From Microterricola gilva (GTDB lineage Bacteria; Actinomycetota; Actinomycetes; Actinomycetales; Microbacteriaceae): DNA of 64,000 bases. Below are positions 32,405 to 41,038 of this stretch, piece after piece. The notes under the pieces are model-generated. The model saw only the letters and a program-made list of their open reading frames with translations. It had not been told where the DNA came from and made no database searches. The first letter of the stretch is position 1, and every line of letters starts with the position of its first letter. Where the stretch lies: contig NZ_SHLC01000001.1 of the NCBI RefSeq assembly GCF_004217495.1, forward strand, positions 2,728,001 through 2,792,000. Direction: 5' to 3'. Both the position numbers and the translations under genes were made by a program.

Positions 32405-34753
32405 TCACTCGATCAGGCTTGCGCTGACATCAGCGATGTCGGCAATGATCTCCGGGTTGTAGGCGGCCTTCTCTCCCGGCTCGTATCGCACCCAGTGCAG
32501 ACGGCCGGAGTACGCGAACTCCCCCCGTCGCTCGTGCAGCTGCCAGTCGACGGGGCCGCCCGAATCGACTCCGACGCTGATGCCGGTGAATGGTGCCATG
32601 CCGAGCAACTGGGGCATCGGATCCAGGTCAAGAAGAGCGTCGCCGTTCAGCCGCGCGGTGATCTTCCACTTCATCTCTGGAAGCGCGGCGAACCGGAGCT
32701 CGAGGGCGAGCAGCCCTTCGGCGGGCAGGACGGCCGACGCCCGCGTCATGTTCCCGTACGCGTTGTAACAGACGGTGATGGCACCGTTCTCGATGCACGC
32801 GAGATAGCCGCCGCCTTGGTCGCCGTGCGAGACGATCACGCCCTCGTCGCCACCCCGATATTCGAGTGAGCTCGTGATGACGAACGAACGAAGGGCCGTG
32901 AGTTTGCTTGATCGGAAGCGCTCGAGGGTCGGCGTCCCCGTGTGGAGGGTGACGGGGGCGGAGAGCGGCGACTCGGTCGACGGACGCATGCGATAGGTGA
33001 TGCCGGTGTCATCCATCGGGAAGACGGTGTTCCGCCAGGCCGCTTGATTCCACTTCGCGGCAAGCTCACGCACGGTGTCCGGACGTTCCGCAGCGAGGTT
33101 GCGCGTCTCGGCCGGGTCGACGCTGACGTCGTAGAGTTCCCAGCCGTCTTCCGTGAACGGAGTTCCCGGCAGATGGGGCGAGACGATCTTCAGCTCGTCC
33201 TCGAAGTAGCCGCGTTGCCCCCCACATTCGACATACTGCGAGCGATGGAGGCTGGCTGCGGTGCGGTCACGGAGGAAGCCGTCGAATGAAACACCGTCAA
33301 GCTCCTTCACCGGCGCCCCACCCAGTGTTCCCAGCCGTTCGATCCCCGCGAGAGCCAGAATGGTAGGCCCGATATCCGTCACATAGGCGTACTGATCACG
33401 CACACCGTGGTCTGCATCGTGCCGTGCCAGGCCGGCCGGCCAGGAGATCAGCAACGGCACGTGCACTCCGCCCGCATAGCTGTGCCCCTTGTAATAGCGG
33501 AAGGGTGTGTTCGACACATGTGCCCAGCCGCGCGGGTAGTGCCCATGGACCTGCGGGCCGCCCATCAGTTCGAGCTTGCGTGGCACATCGCCGGCCCAAT
33601 CCTCAGGCAACCCGGCCAGGTGCACGAACTGGCTGAAGTAGCTTCGCGTGCCGTTCACGCCGCCTTCGCCGGTGGCTCCGTTGTCGCTGGTGAAAACGAT
33701 GATCGTGTTCTCGTACTCGCCCATGCTCTTGAGCTGTTCGACCAGCCGGGCCACGCTCTGGTCGACGGCGTCGACCGCAGCCGCGTACACCTCCATGTGG
33801 CGGGCGAAGAGCTGCTTCTTGTGGAGGGGAACATCCTCCCAGGCCGGTACGCCCATGGTCTCCACCGGACCGGATGCCGACATCTCGACTGAATCGGGGA
33901 ACAGCCCAGAGGCGATCTGGCGCCGGAATCGCTCAGCGCGCACGTGATCCCAGCCGGCGTCGTACATGCCGCGGTACTTCTCGATGTCGGCGGCCTTGGC
34001 CTGCACCGGCCCATGCACCGCATGGTGGGCGAAGTAGAGGAAGAAGGGCTTGTCCGGGTCATTCGCGCGCAGGCCCGTGAGCATCCCGATCGCCCGGTCG
34101 GTGAGTCCGTCCGTGAGGTAGTCCTCTTCGGAGTCGCGCCGGCCATCGAACGGGGAATTGTCAGAGATCAGCCGGTGCGGGTGGAACAGCGTGGTGAAGC
34201 CATCCATTGATCCGAAGTAGCGGTCGAAACCGCGTTGCACCGGCCACGAACTCTTGTCGGCGCCGTCGTGCATGTTGGCCTCTTTGCTGAGGTGCCATTT
34301 GCCGACCATGAAGGTCGCATAGCCGCCGGCCCGGAACGATTCCGCGAGAGTCGGCACATCGCTCGCGATCTCCATCTGGTAGCCCGGGTAGCCGGGGTCC
34401 ATGTGCACGACCGATCCGAATCCGGCCCTGTGCGGGTTGAGACCGGTCATCAATGCTGCTCGCGATGGCGAGCAGAGCGGTGTGCTGTGGTAATTCGTCA
34501 GGCGGTAGCCGGCCTCTGCCAGCTCCTGAATCGCCGGGGTGTCGATCTCTGCACCGAACGGCGATATGTCGCTGAAGCCCATGTCGTCGACGAGAACGAC
34601 GACCACATTGGGAGCGCCGTCCCTGGCGCGCCGGGGCGCGGGCCAGGAGGGAACCGACTGACTTGCGAGCTCGCCGACGGTCCCGCCGAACCCCTCATAG
34701 CCACGGCTGAACGTCGGTGCGCCACCTCGGTCGCCCGCGTGCCCCACGGTCAT
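32405..34753 (-). CDS. Sulfatase, Cys-type, cytoplasmic
   Basis: A 782-residue arylsulfatase-like enzyme. The formylglycine site is Cys94 in LCSPSRAALMTG (C-x-P-x-R). The calcium-binding start is VVVLVDDMGFSD, with further motifs GKWHLS, HHAVHGP and VFTSDNGATGEGG. The C-terminal third is the usual large-arylsulfatase extension. No signal peptide is seen, so it works inside the cell and depends on a formylglycine-generating enzyme that is not in this window. Its ATG overlaps the stop of the transporter ATPase (ATGA). It is thus the fifth gene of an importer operon, which suggests the importer brings in a sulfate ester. Confidence 0.93.
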   Translation of the reverse strand: MTVGHAGDRGGAPTFSRGYEGFGGTVGELASQSVPSWPAPRRARDGAPNVVVVLVDDMGFSDISPFGAEIDTPAIQELAEAGYRLTNYHSTPLCSPSRAALMTGLNPHRAGFGSVVHMDPGYPGYQMEIASDVPTLAESFRAGGYATFMVGKWHLSKEANMHDGADKSSWPVQRGFDRYFGSMDGFTTLFHPHRLISDNSPFDGRRDSEEDYLTDGLTDRAIGMLTGLRANDPDKPFFLYFAHHAVHGPVQAKAADIEKYRGMYDAGWDHVRAERFRRQIASGLFPDSVEMSASGPVETMGVPAWEDVPLHKKQLFARHMEVYAAAVDAVDQSVARLVEQLKSMGEYENTIIVFTSDNGATGEGGVNGTRSYFSQFVHLAGLPEDWAGDVPRKLELMGGPQVHGHYPRGWAHVSNTPFRYYKGHSYAGGVHVPLLISWPAGLARHDADHGVRDQYAYVTDIGPTILALAGIERLGTLGGAPVKELDGVSFDGFLRDRTAASLHRSQYVECGGQRGYFEDELKIVSPHLPGTPFTEDGWELYDVSVDPAETRNLAAERPDTVRELAAKWNQAAWRNTVFPMDDTGITYRMRPSTESPLSAPVTLHTGTPTLERFRSSKLTALRSFVITSSLEYRGGDEGVIVSHGDQGGGYLACIENGAITVCYNAYGNMTRASAVLPAEGLLALELRFAALPEMKWKITARLNGDALLDLDPMPQLLGMAPFTGISVGVDSGGPVDWQLHERRGEFAYSGRLHWVRYEPGEKAAYNPEIIADIADVSASLIE

Positions 34754-35619
34754 GGCACCATCGCACTCTGCCGGAGGTTCAACCAGGCCTGTCGACGTTG
34801 GGCCTGCCCCGCCGGGTCGGCCACGGGCGATGCCATCAGCAGGCGCTGACTGTACGGGTGCTGCGGAGCACGCGTCACCTCTTCGCCGTCGCCGGTCTCA
34901 ACAATCTCTCCGCGGTACATCACCGCAACACGGTGGCACACCCGGCGCACGACACCGAGGTCGTGCGACACGAACAGGTAAGACACCCCGGTGTCCCGCT
35001 GCAGCTCGATGAACAGGTCGAGAATCGTCGCCTGCGTTGTGAGGTCGAGAGCGGAGACCGGCTCGTCACAGACGATCAGGCGTGGCCGTCGCACGAGTGC
35101 ACGAGCGATCGCAATCCGTTGGCGCTGCCCGCCGGAGAACTCACTCGGGTAGCGGGTGATCACGCTCGACGGCAGGCTGACTCTGTCGATCATCTCGGCG
35201 ACGGCCGCGGCGGCGGCCTTCTTTCCGGTTCCGGATGCCGTCAGCGGCTCCGCCAGAATGTCTCCGATCGTCATGGTGGGATCGAGCGACCCATAGGGAT
35301 CTTGGAAGACGACCTGAATGCTGCTGGCCAGCGCCCGCCGCGCGGCACCCCTGGCGTTCGTGATGTCCTCGCCGGCGAAGGTGATCGTGCCGCTGGAAAC
35401 GGGAGTGAGCCCGAGGATGGCCTTGCCGAGCGTCGACTTGCCGGAGCCGCTCTCCCCGACGAGGCCGAGGCACTCTCCGGCGCCGATGTCGATCGAGACA
35501 TCGCTCAGCGCCCGAAACGTGCCCTTCGCACCGGCCCGGCCGTAGTCCACCACGAGATTGTCGACCGTGAGCAGCGGCCGAGCAGCCGCGGCGACGGGTG
35601 GGGTGGTCACTGTGCTCAC
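34750..35619 (-). CDS. Oligopeptide-type ABC transporter ATPase (OppF/DppF)
   Basis: A 289-residue ATPase with Walker A GESGSGKST, signature FSGGQRQRIAIARAL, Walker B LIVCDEP and switch His in FVSHDLGVV. The C-terminal oligopeptide-family extension (APQHPYSQRLLMASP) is present. The GTG start overlaps the stop of the permease-ATPase fusion (GTGA), and the stop overlaps the sulfatase start. It pairs with the ATPase domain of the preceding fusion to power import. Confidence 0.94.
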   Translation of the reverse strand: MSTVTTPPVAAAARPLLTVDNLVVDYGRAGAKGTFRALSDVSIDIGAGECLGLVGESGSGKSTLGKAILGLTPVSSGTITFAGEDITNARGAARRALASSIQVVFQDPYGSLDPTMTIGDILAEPLTASGTGKKAAAAAVAEMIDRVSLPSSVITRYPSEFSGGQRQRIAIARALVRRPRLIVCDEPVSALDLTTQATILDLFIELQRDTGVSYLFVSHDLGVVRRVCHRVAVMYRGEIVETGDGEEVTRAPQHPYSQRLLMASPVADPAGQAQRRQAWLNLRQSAMVP

Positions 35620-37412
35620 GCGTTCACAACCTTTCGGGGCACCGCGAGCGCGGCATCCAGTTCTGATCGGCTCTCTGCGCCGTCGAGCGATGCGCTGATG
35701 AGCTCTCGGGTGTATCGACTCGTTGGCTGGCCGAAGATGGTCGACACCTCGCCGATCTCTTCGATGTTGCCGTTCCTCATCACGACCACCCGGTCACAGA
35801 TGTCGGCGACGACACCGAAGTTGTGCGTCACGAGCACGAGGGCCATCTTGTACTCCTGCTGCAGTTCCCGCAGCAGCTCGAGCACCTCTGCCTGCACCGT
35901 CACGTCGAGGGCGGTGGTCGGTTCGTCGGCGATGAGCACCGAGGGCTTCCCCGCGATCGCGCCGGCGATGAGCACGCGCTGGGCCATGCCTCCTGAGATC
36001 TCGTGCGGATAGGAGCGCATGACGCGGGCGGGGTCGCTGATGCCGACCCGCTCAAGCATCGAGACTGCCTTGGCCTTGGCCTCAGCGCGGGAGAGCTTCT
36101 GCACGGCGCGCAGCGGCTCCGTCAGCTGGTAGCCGATCGTGTACGAGGGGTCGAGGTTCGACATCGGTTCCTGCGGAATGTAGCCGATCTCGCTGCCGAG
36201 CAGTCTGTGACGCTCCGCACGGGACAGGGCAGACACGCTGCGGCCGCCGATCCAGAGCCCGTCGGCGCTGCAGCTGCCGCCGGCCGGCAGCAGGTCGAGA
36301 ATCGAGAACACCGTCTGTGACTTGCCCGAACCGGACTCGCCGACGATGCCGAGAACCTCGCCGGGAGCGACGTCGAGCGTGATCCCGTGGACCACTTCCA
36401 CGTCGCCGTCCGGAGTCGCGTACTGCACGCGCAAGTTCTCCACGCGCACCGCCGATTGCTCTGACGCGTGCGCCACGACGCCGGTCGACACGGTCACGGC
36501 AGCACTGTCGAGGGCGGATGCCGTGCGCTTGCGTTTCGTGGCGACAGGCGTGCGCACGCTCACGACATCGGCGAGTGTAGATCCCATCACGGCGAGAGCA
36601 GCAATGGTGAGACCGAGCGCCAGTGACGGCCAGAGCAGCAACAACGGGTTCGTCAGCATGTTGCGGAATCCGTCGTTCATCATGGCACCCCAGCCGGGGG
36701 TCTTGGCATCGCCGATGCCGAGGAACTGCAGCCCGGCCTGAATTCCCATGGCGATCCCCGCCGTCAGCGCCGTCTGAATGATGACGGGTGCGTAGACGAC
36801 CTTGACAACGTGTCGAGACATGATGCGGCCGTGGCCGAGGCCGGCGACACGGGCTGCATCGATGTACGGCTCACTGCGCACGGCAATGGTGGTCGAGCGT
36901 GCCAGCCGGAAGTACCCTGGCGCCATGAATGCGCCGACCGTCGCCATCAAGATCACAAAATCGCTGCGAGTGCCAGCGGCAACGATGAGCAGAATGATCA
37001 TGCCGGGGATGGACTGTAGGGCATCGCTGACCCAGGTGCTGACACGGTCGAATCGTCCGCCGAAGTATCCGGCCGCGACGCCGCTTGGCACACCGATCAC
37101 GAGCGCCGTCACGATCGTGATGAGCGCACCGAACAGGGTCGTGCGTGCTCCCCAGAGCAGCCGACTGAAGACGTCTCGCCCGGTGGAGTCGCCGCCCATG
37201 AGGTGTTCGGCGCTCGGCGGCGCCTTCGTGATTGCGAGATCCACGAGGTTGGGGTCATGCGGGGCGATCCACGGCGCCATGATCGCAATCGCGACCACCA
37301 GCAGGAAAAACGCGAACGAGGTCGCGCCGGCAGGCCGGCGCAGGAAGCGCCCGAGGATACTGCCACGGCGCGCGAGCCGTGGGTCGATGCTGTCTGTCAG
37401 AGCGGTTGTCAT
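35616..37412 (-). CDS. Fused ABC permease (OppC/DppC) and ATPase (OppD/DppD)
   Basis: A 598-residue fusion. Residues 1 to about 300 are a DppC-type permease (HLMGGDSTGRDVFSRLLWGA, RVAGLGHGRIMSRHVV). Residues about 325-598 are an ATPase with Walker A GESGSGKSQT, signature ISGGMAQR and Walker B VLIADEP, plus the oligopeptide C-terminal motif TSRYTRELISA. The linker is charged (KRKRTAS). The ATG at 37412 overlaps the stop of the first permease (ATGA). This is the second permease-ATPase fusion in the window, in an unrelated transporter class. The longer frame upstream of 37412 belongs to the other permease. Confidence 0.93.
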   Translation of the reverse strand: MTTALTDSIDPRLARRGSILGRFLRRPAGATSFAFFLLVVAIAIMAPWIAPHDPNLVDLAITKAPPSAEHLMGGDSTGRDVFSRLLWGARTTLFGALITIVTALVIGVPSGVAAGYFGGRFDRVSTWVSDALQSIPGMIILLIVAAGTRSDFVILMATVGAFMAPGYFRLARSTTIAVRSEPYIDAARVAGLGHGRIMSRHVVKVVYAPVIIQTALTAGIAMGIQAGLQFLGIGDAKTPGWGAMMNDGFRNMLTNPLLLLWPSLALGLTIAALAVMGSTLADVVSVRTPVATKRKRTASALDSAAVTVSTGVVAHASEQSAVRVENLRVQYATPDGDVEVVHGITLDVAPGEVLGIVGESGSGKSQTVFSILDLLPAGGSCSADGLWIGGRSVSALSRAERHRLLGSEIGYIPQEPMSNLDPSYTIGYQLTEPLRAVQKLSRAEAKAKAVSMLERVGISDPARVMRSYPHEISGGMAQRVLIAGAIAGKPSVLIADEPTTALDVTVQAEVLELLRELQQEYKMALVLVTHNFGVVADICDRVVVMRNGNIEEIGEVSTIFGQPTSRYTRELISASLDGAESRSELDAALAVPRKVVNA

Positions 37413-38350
37413 CGCACACGCGCCTTCGGGTTGATCCAGCCCAGGGTCACGTCGAGTGCGAAGTTCACGATCACGACGAAGACGACCGAGATCACCGTGA
37501 TGCCGAGCAGCACGGGAATATCGCCGATTTGGGAGGAGGAGTTGGTGAGCTGCCCGATGCCGGGCAGGCTGAAGATGGTCTCCACGACGATCGCGCCGCT
37601 CAGGAGACCCACGAACATGAGGGCGAGCACAGTGAGCGCCGCGGGTGATGCGTTGCGCAGGATGTGCAGAATGATGCGGTGCTGCGGGAGGCCCCGGCTG
37701 CGTAGCGTGCGTACATAGTCCTGCTTGTTCACGGTGACGATGGCGTTGCGCAGCTGCTCCGCGACGGCCACGATGGCTCCGACTGCGAGAGCAACGGCTG
37801 GCAGGGTGATGGAGCGCAGCCATCCCTCCATCGACTGCCCTGGCTGTACGTAGCCGACGGCTGGGAACCACTTGAGCTGCACGGCGAACCACATCACCAG
37901 GACGAGGCTCACCCAGAATCCGGGGAGGGCGAACAGCACCACGGTCGACGCTTTCACGATCCGGTCGATCAGGCTTCCCGGCCTGAGGCCCGAGATCAGG
38001 CCAACCGCTGTTCCGACGATCGCTGTGATGATCGTCGCGAACGTGACGACGGAGAGCGTGACCGGCAGCTTGAGCGCGATTTGGGCCGTCACAGGCTGGA
38101 AGTTGCGCCACGAGTTGCCGAAGTCACCGACGATGGCGTGCGTGAACCAGTCCCAGAACTGAACGAGAAGCGGTCTGTCGAGTCCGAGCTTCACCGCGAG
38201 CGCCTCTTGCTGGGCAGGGGTGGCCGTTGTGCCGAGCAGTCCGGCGGTCGGGTCGCTGATCGCGAGGTGTGCAAGGAAGAACGTTCCCGTCGCGACCGCG
38301 AGCAGCAGGATGATTCCGGAGGTGAGTCTCTTGATCGTGAATCTGAGCAT
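37409..38350 (-). CDS. Oligopeptide-type ABC transporter permease (OppB/DppB)
   Basis: A 313-residue membrane protein with six expected segments, the DppB N-terminus MLRFTIKRLTSGIILLLAVA, the region LGLDRPLLVQFWDW, and the inner-membrane EAA-like loop DYVRTLRSRGLPQHRIILHI. It ends near FALDVTLGWINPKARVR. Second gene of the operon; an intercistronic hairpin separates it from the binding-protein gene, which probably keeps the binding protein in excess. Confidence 0.93.
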   Translation of the reverse strand: MLRFTIKRLTSGIILLLAVATGTFFLAHLAISDPTAGLLGTTATPAQQEALAVKLGLDRPLLVQFWDWFTHAIVGDFGNSWRNFQPVTAQIALKLPVTLSVVTFATIITAIVGTAVGLISGLRPGSLIDRIVKASTVVLFALPGFWVSLVLVMWFAVQLKWFPAVGYVQPGQSMEGWLRSITLPAVALAVGAIVAVAEQLRNAIVTVNKQDYVRTLRSRGLPQHRIILHILRNASPAALTVLALMFVGLLSGAIVVETIFSLPGIGQLTNSSSQIGDIPVLLGITVISVVFVVIVNFALDVTLGWINPKARVR

Positions 38351-38369
38351 GTCGATTCCTGTTGGGGGT

Positions 38370-38398
38370 GGGCGGGTCGCCGGTTCGGCGACCCGCCC
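38370..38398 (-). terminator. Intercistronic hairpin after the binding-protein gene
   Basis: GGGCGGGTCGCC (38370-38381) pairs perfectly with GGCGACCCGCCC (38387-38398) across a 5-base loop. It lies between the binding-protein stop and the permease start. Such hairpins often lower downstream expression or stabilise the upstream mRNA. Confidence 0.65.
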
Positions 38399-38409
38399 AT
38401 CGGCGGGTT

Positions 38410-39936
38410 CTAGTCGTGCTGGATGTAGCGCAGCGTCGGGAACATCATGCCCGTGACAGGGGTCACGGTGATGTCGTCAGCGCCGAAGTAGGTGTTCGCG
38501 GACTGGTACCAGACGCTCCACCATGCCTTCTCCGTCAGCAGCTTGTTCAGATCCGCTGTCGCCTGGATCTGTTCCTCTCCCGTTGCCGTGTGCACGGTGT
38601 CAACCGCCGCGAGCACGTCGGGGAATGCCGCGTATGCCGGGGTGGGGTTGTACCACTGCGTGCTCGTCACCTGACGGGCGACCGTCGCGACCGGGTTCGA
38701 GTCCATGGCCAGGAAGCTGATGAACACCGGGTACGTCGGGGCGTTGATCTGGTAGTCGGGCATCTGCATGTCGTCCCACGTGACGGTGATACCGATGGCG
38801 GCGAGCGACTGCTCTGCGACGGCCTGCCAGGTCTGGAAGATCGGCGACATCGGCATCGTCAACGCGAAGCCGTCAGCGTATCCGGCCTCGGCCAGCAGCG
38901 CCTTGGCCTTGTCGACGTCGTACGGGTAAAGCCCATTGAGCGACTCGTCGTACCCGAGAGAGCCGGAGGGGAAGACCTGGTTGGACACCTCGCCGGCACC
39001 CGAGCCGATGGAGTCGAGGATCGCGGCTCCGTCGAATGCATAGTTGAGCGCCTGGCGCACCCGCTCGTCTCCGAGCGGCTCGAACTTGTCTCCGGTCTGA
39101 TCGGTGAATTGGAGCCCGACCCAGCCGGAGACCTTCGAGGTGACAGTCCAGCCGTTCTGTTCGGCCTGGGGGATGTTCGCCGGCTCGGCGAAGTTCACGT
39201 TGATCTGGCCGGAGAGCATGGCGTTGTGTCTGGCCGTTGCGTCCATGATGGGGAAGATCGCCAGATTGGGGAAGGTGTAGGTGGCCGCGTCCCAGTGGTC
39301 GGCAACCTTGGCGAAGTGGTACTCGGCACCGGGGACGCTGGTCGCGGCGTCGAGCGTGTACGGACCAGAGCCAACTGGCGTCGTGGCGAGACTGCCGGCG
39401 CTGATTGCGGCCGGTGAGACCATGTAGCTCCGACCGAGTCCCATGAAGTAGAGCAGGGTGTCGTCGCGCTGCGTCAGGTCGAACTCGATCGTGTCCTCGT
39501 CGACGGCGCTGACGCTGTCCACATTGAGGTAAGCCTCGCCGGAGCGGGCACCGGCCTTGAGGTATTCCAGGCTGGCAACGGCGGCGTCCGCGTTGAACAC
39601 CTCACCGTCGCTGAACTTCGCGTCGGTGCGCAGGTTCATCGTCACCGTCAAGAAGTCGTCACTGACCTCCCAATCGGTCGCGAGCGCCGGAATGGGGTTG
39701 CCATCGGCGTCGAGCGCAACCAGCGGGTCGTAGACCGCGGAAAGGTAGGGGCCGTCGAAGCCGATGTCGGCGAGCGACGGATCCCAGGACGTGATGTCCA
39801 GAAAGTTGCCGATGTTGAGGTCGGGGCTGCTTGCGTCCGAGCCGTTCGACTCGGTGTTGCTGTCGGTGCCGCCGCTGCAGGCGGTGAGCACGAGTGCACT
39901 GGCGGTGAGTACCGCGGCGATCGTTGCCTTTTTCAT
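38410..39936 (-). CDS. ABC transporter substrate-binding lipoprotein, oligopeptide type
   Basis: A 508-residue SBP_bac_5 protein. It has a lipoprotein signal peptide (MKKATIAAVLTASALVLTAC, lipobox LTAC) and an acidic Ser/Thr linker. Typical motifs are VYDPLVALDADGNPIPALA near the start and RVRQALNYAFDGA in the middle. The family binds peptides but also nickel, opines, glycosides and other solutes, so the ligand is open. First gene of the operon, read from the promoter with operator E. I set the start at the ATG 39936, which begins the signal peptide; an upstream purine stretch (CAGAGATG) is short. Confidence 0.93.
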   Translation of the reverse strand: MKKATIAAVLTASALVLTACSGGTDSNTESNGSDASSPDLNIGNFLDITSWDPSLADIGFDGPYLSAVYDPLVALDADGNPIPALATDWEVSDDFLTVTMNLRTDAKFSDGEVFNADAAVASLEYLKAGARSGEAYLNVDSVSAVDEDTIEFDLTQRDDTLLYFMGLGRSYMVSPAAISAGSLATTPVGSGPYTLDAATSVPGAEYHFAKVADHWDAATYTFPNLAIFPIMDATARHNAMLSGQINVNFAEPANIPQAEQNGWTVTSKVSGWVGLQFTDQTGDKFEPLGDERVRQALNYAFDGAAILDSIGSGAGEVSNQVFPSGSLGYDESLNGLYPYDVDKAKALLAEAGYADGFALTMPMSPIFQTWQAVAEQSLAAIGITVTWDDMQMPDYQINAPTYPVFISFLAMDSNPVATVARQVTSTQWYNPTPAYAAFPDVLAAVDTVHTATGEEQIQATADLNKLLTEKAWWSVWYQSANTYFGADDITVTPVTGMMFPTLRYIQHD

Positions 39937-40102
39937 CTCTGTCTTCTCTCGGTTACCGGGGCGGGGGTGTAACAGGGGGGAGAGATCGATGCCGTGCACA
40001 GCTCGACCTGCGTATCGTGCGCCGTCGCGCACCGGTTCAGAGGAGTGCAAAGCAGGTCACGTGCGAGAGGACCTTTCGACACTCCACTGTGCCGTGCGGG
40101 TA

Positions 40103-40130
40103 ATTCTACAGTTGTTGACAAGAAAGACAA
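40103..40130 (-). promoter_or_regulatory. Promoter with 19-bp operator, site E (oligopeptide transporter-sulfatase operon)
   Basis: On the minus strand TTGTCT (40125-40130) is followed after 16 bases by TAGAAT (40103-40108). The operator TTGTCAACAACTGTAGAAT (40103-40121) overlaps spacer and -10, exactly as at sites B-D. It faces the binding-protein gene. Confidence 0.72.
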
Positions 40131-40191
40131 CTCCATATTTCTCCCCCGGATTCCCACGGAGTACTCACGCCTTCTCCCACGCGGGCGCGTC

Positions 40192-40203
40192 ATCGTATAC
40201 GAT
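40192..40203. promoter_or_regulatory. Palindrome upstream of hpaH, possible GntR operator
   Basis: ATCGTATACGAT is a perfect 12-base palindrome centred 55 bases upstream of the hpaH start. FCD-type GntR regulators often bind such TATAC-centred palindromes. A 10-of-12 match stands upstream of the hpaG-like gene (44868), and the gntR gene lies in that operon. Confidence 0.5.
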
Positions 40204-40252
40204 CGCAGGGTAGTCGCCGACAAGGCAGTCACCGACAAAGGAATGGTGCCCA

Positions 40253-41038
40253 GTGCTGGAACCCTCACGAATCGCGGCCATCGCCGACGAACTTCTCGAT
40301 GCCCATGAGACGCGGGGCATTGTGCCGCTGCTGACCGCACGGAACCCCGACATGACCGTCGAGGACGCCTACGCCGTTCAGAGCCTGTGGGCCGAGCGGC
40401 GGGCGGCATCCGGACACCGCATCGTCGGCCGCAAGATCGGCCTGACCTCCAAGGTGATGCAGGTCGCGACGGGCATCACCGAGCCGGACTACGGCGTGAT
40501 CTTCGACGACATGGTCTACGAGAACGGCTCAACGATCCCCTTCGATGACTTCTCGAATGTGCGCATCGAGGTCGAGCTTGCCTTCGTCCTGGCGAAGCCG
40601 CTGAGCGGGCCGCACTGCACCATCTTTGACGTGCTCGCGGCCACCGACTACGTCGTTCCCGCCCTCGAGATCCTGAACTCGCACATCGAGATGGCCGGCC
40701 GTACGATCGTCGACACGATCTCCGACAACGCGGCCATGGGCGCGATGGTGCTCGGCGGCAACCCGGTGAAGCCGGATGCCGTCGACCTGCGCTGGATCTC
40801 GGCGCTGCTCTACCGCAACCAGACCATCGAGGAATCGGGCGTTGCGGCCGCCGTGCTGAACCACCCTGCCAGCGGCGTCGCCTGGCTCGCCAACAAACTG
40901 GCTCAGCACGGTTCGAGCCTCGCGGCCGGAGACATCGTGCTGGCCGGATCGTTCACCCGCCCGATGTGGGTCGAACGCGGCGACACCGTGCACGCGGACT
41001 ACGGACAGCTGGGGGCGATCACGTGTCGATTCGAATAG
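40253..41038 (+). CDS. hpaH: 2-oxo-hept-4-ene-1,7-dioate hydratase
   Basis: A 261-residue hydratase of the FAH/HpaH-MhpD family. It is recognised by RKIGLTSKVMQ, DYGVIFDDMV and the metal-binding EVELAFVLAKPL, then ALEILNSHI and GSFTRPMWV. It adds water to the dienol product of the homoprotocatechuate meta pathway, and the next gene, hpaI, cleaves the product. GTG start with AAAGGA upstream. The first gene of a short hpaH-hpaI operon; the coding ends overlap. Confidence 0.92.
   Translation: MLEPSRIAAIADELLDAHETRGIVPLLTARNPDMTVEDAYAVQSLWAERRAASGHRIVGRKIGLTSKVMQVATGITEPDYGVIFDDMVYENGSTIPFDDFSNVRIEVELAFVLAKPLSGPHCTIFDVLAATDYVVPALEILNSHIEMAGRTIVDTISDNAAMGAMVLGGNPVKPDAVDLRWISALLYRNQTIEESGVAAAVLNHPASGVAWLANKLAQHGSSLAAGDIVLAGSFTRPMWVERGDTVHADYGQLGAITCRFE

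Larger units (their letters stand above)
39937..40252. other. Divergent intergenic region between transporter operon and hpaH
   Basis: This 316-base gap holds no credible gene. It carries the promoter and operator E for the transporter (40103-40130) and a 12-base palindrome (40192-40203) near hpaH. The stretch 40120-40160 is notably AT-rich for this genome. Confidence 0.7.
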
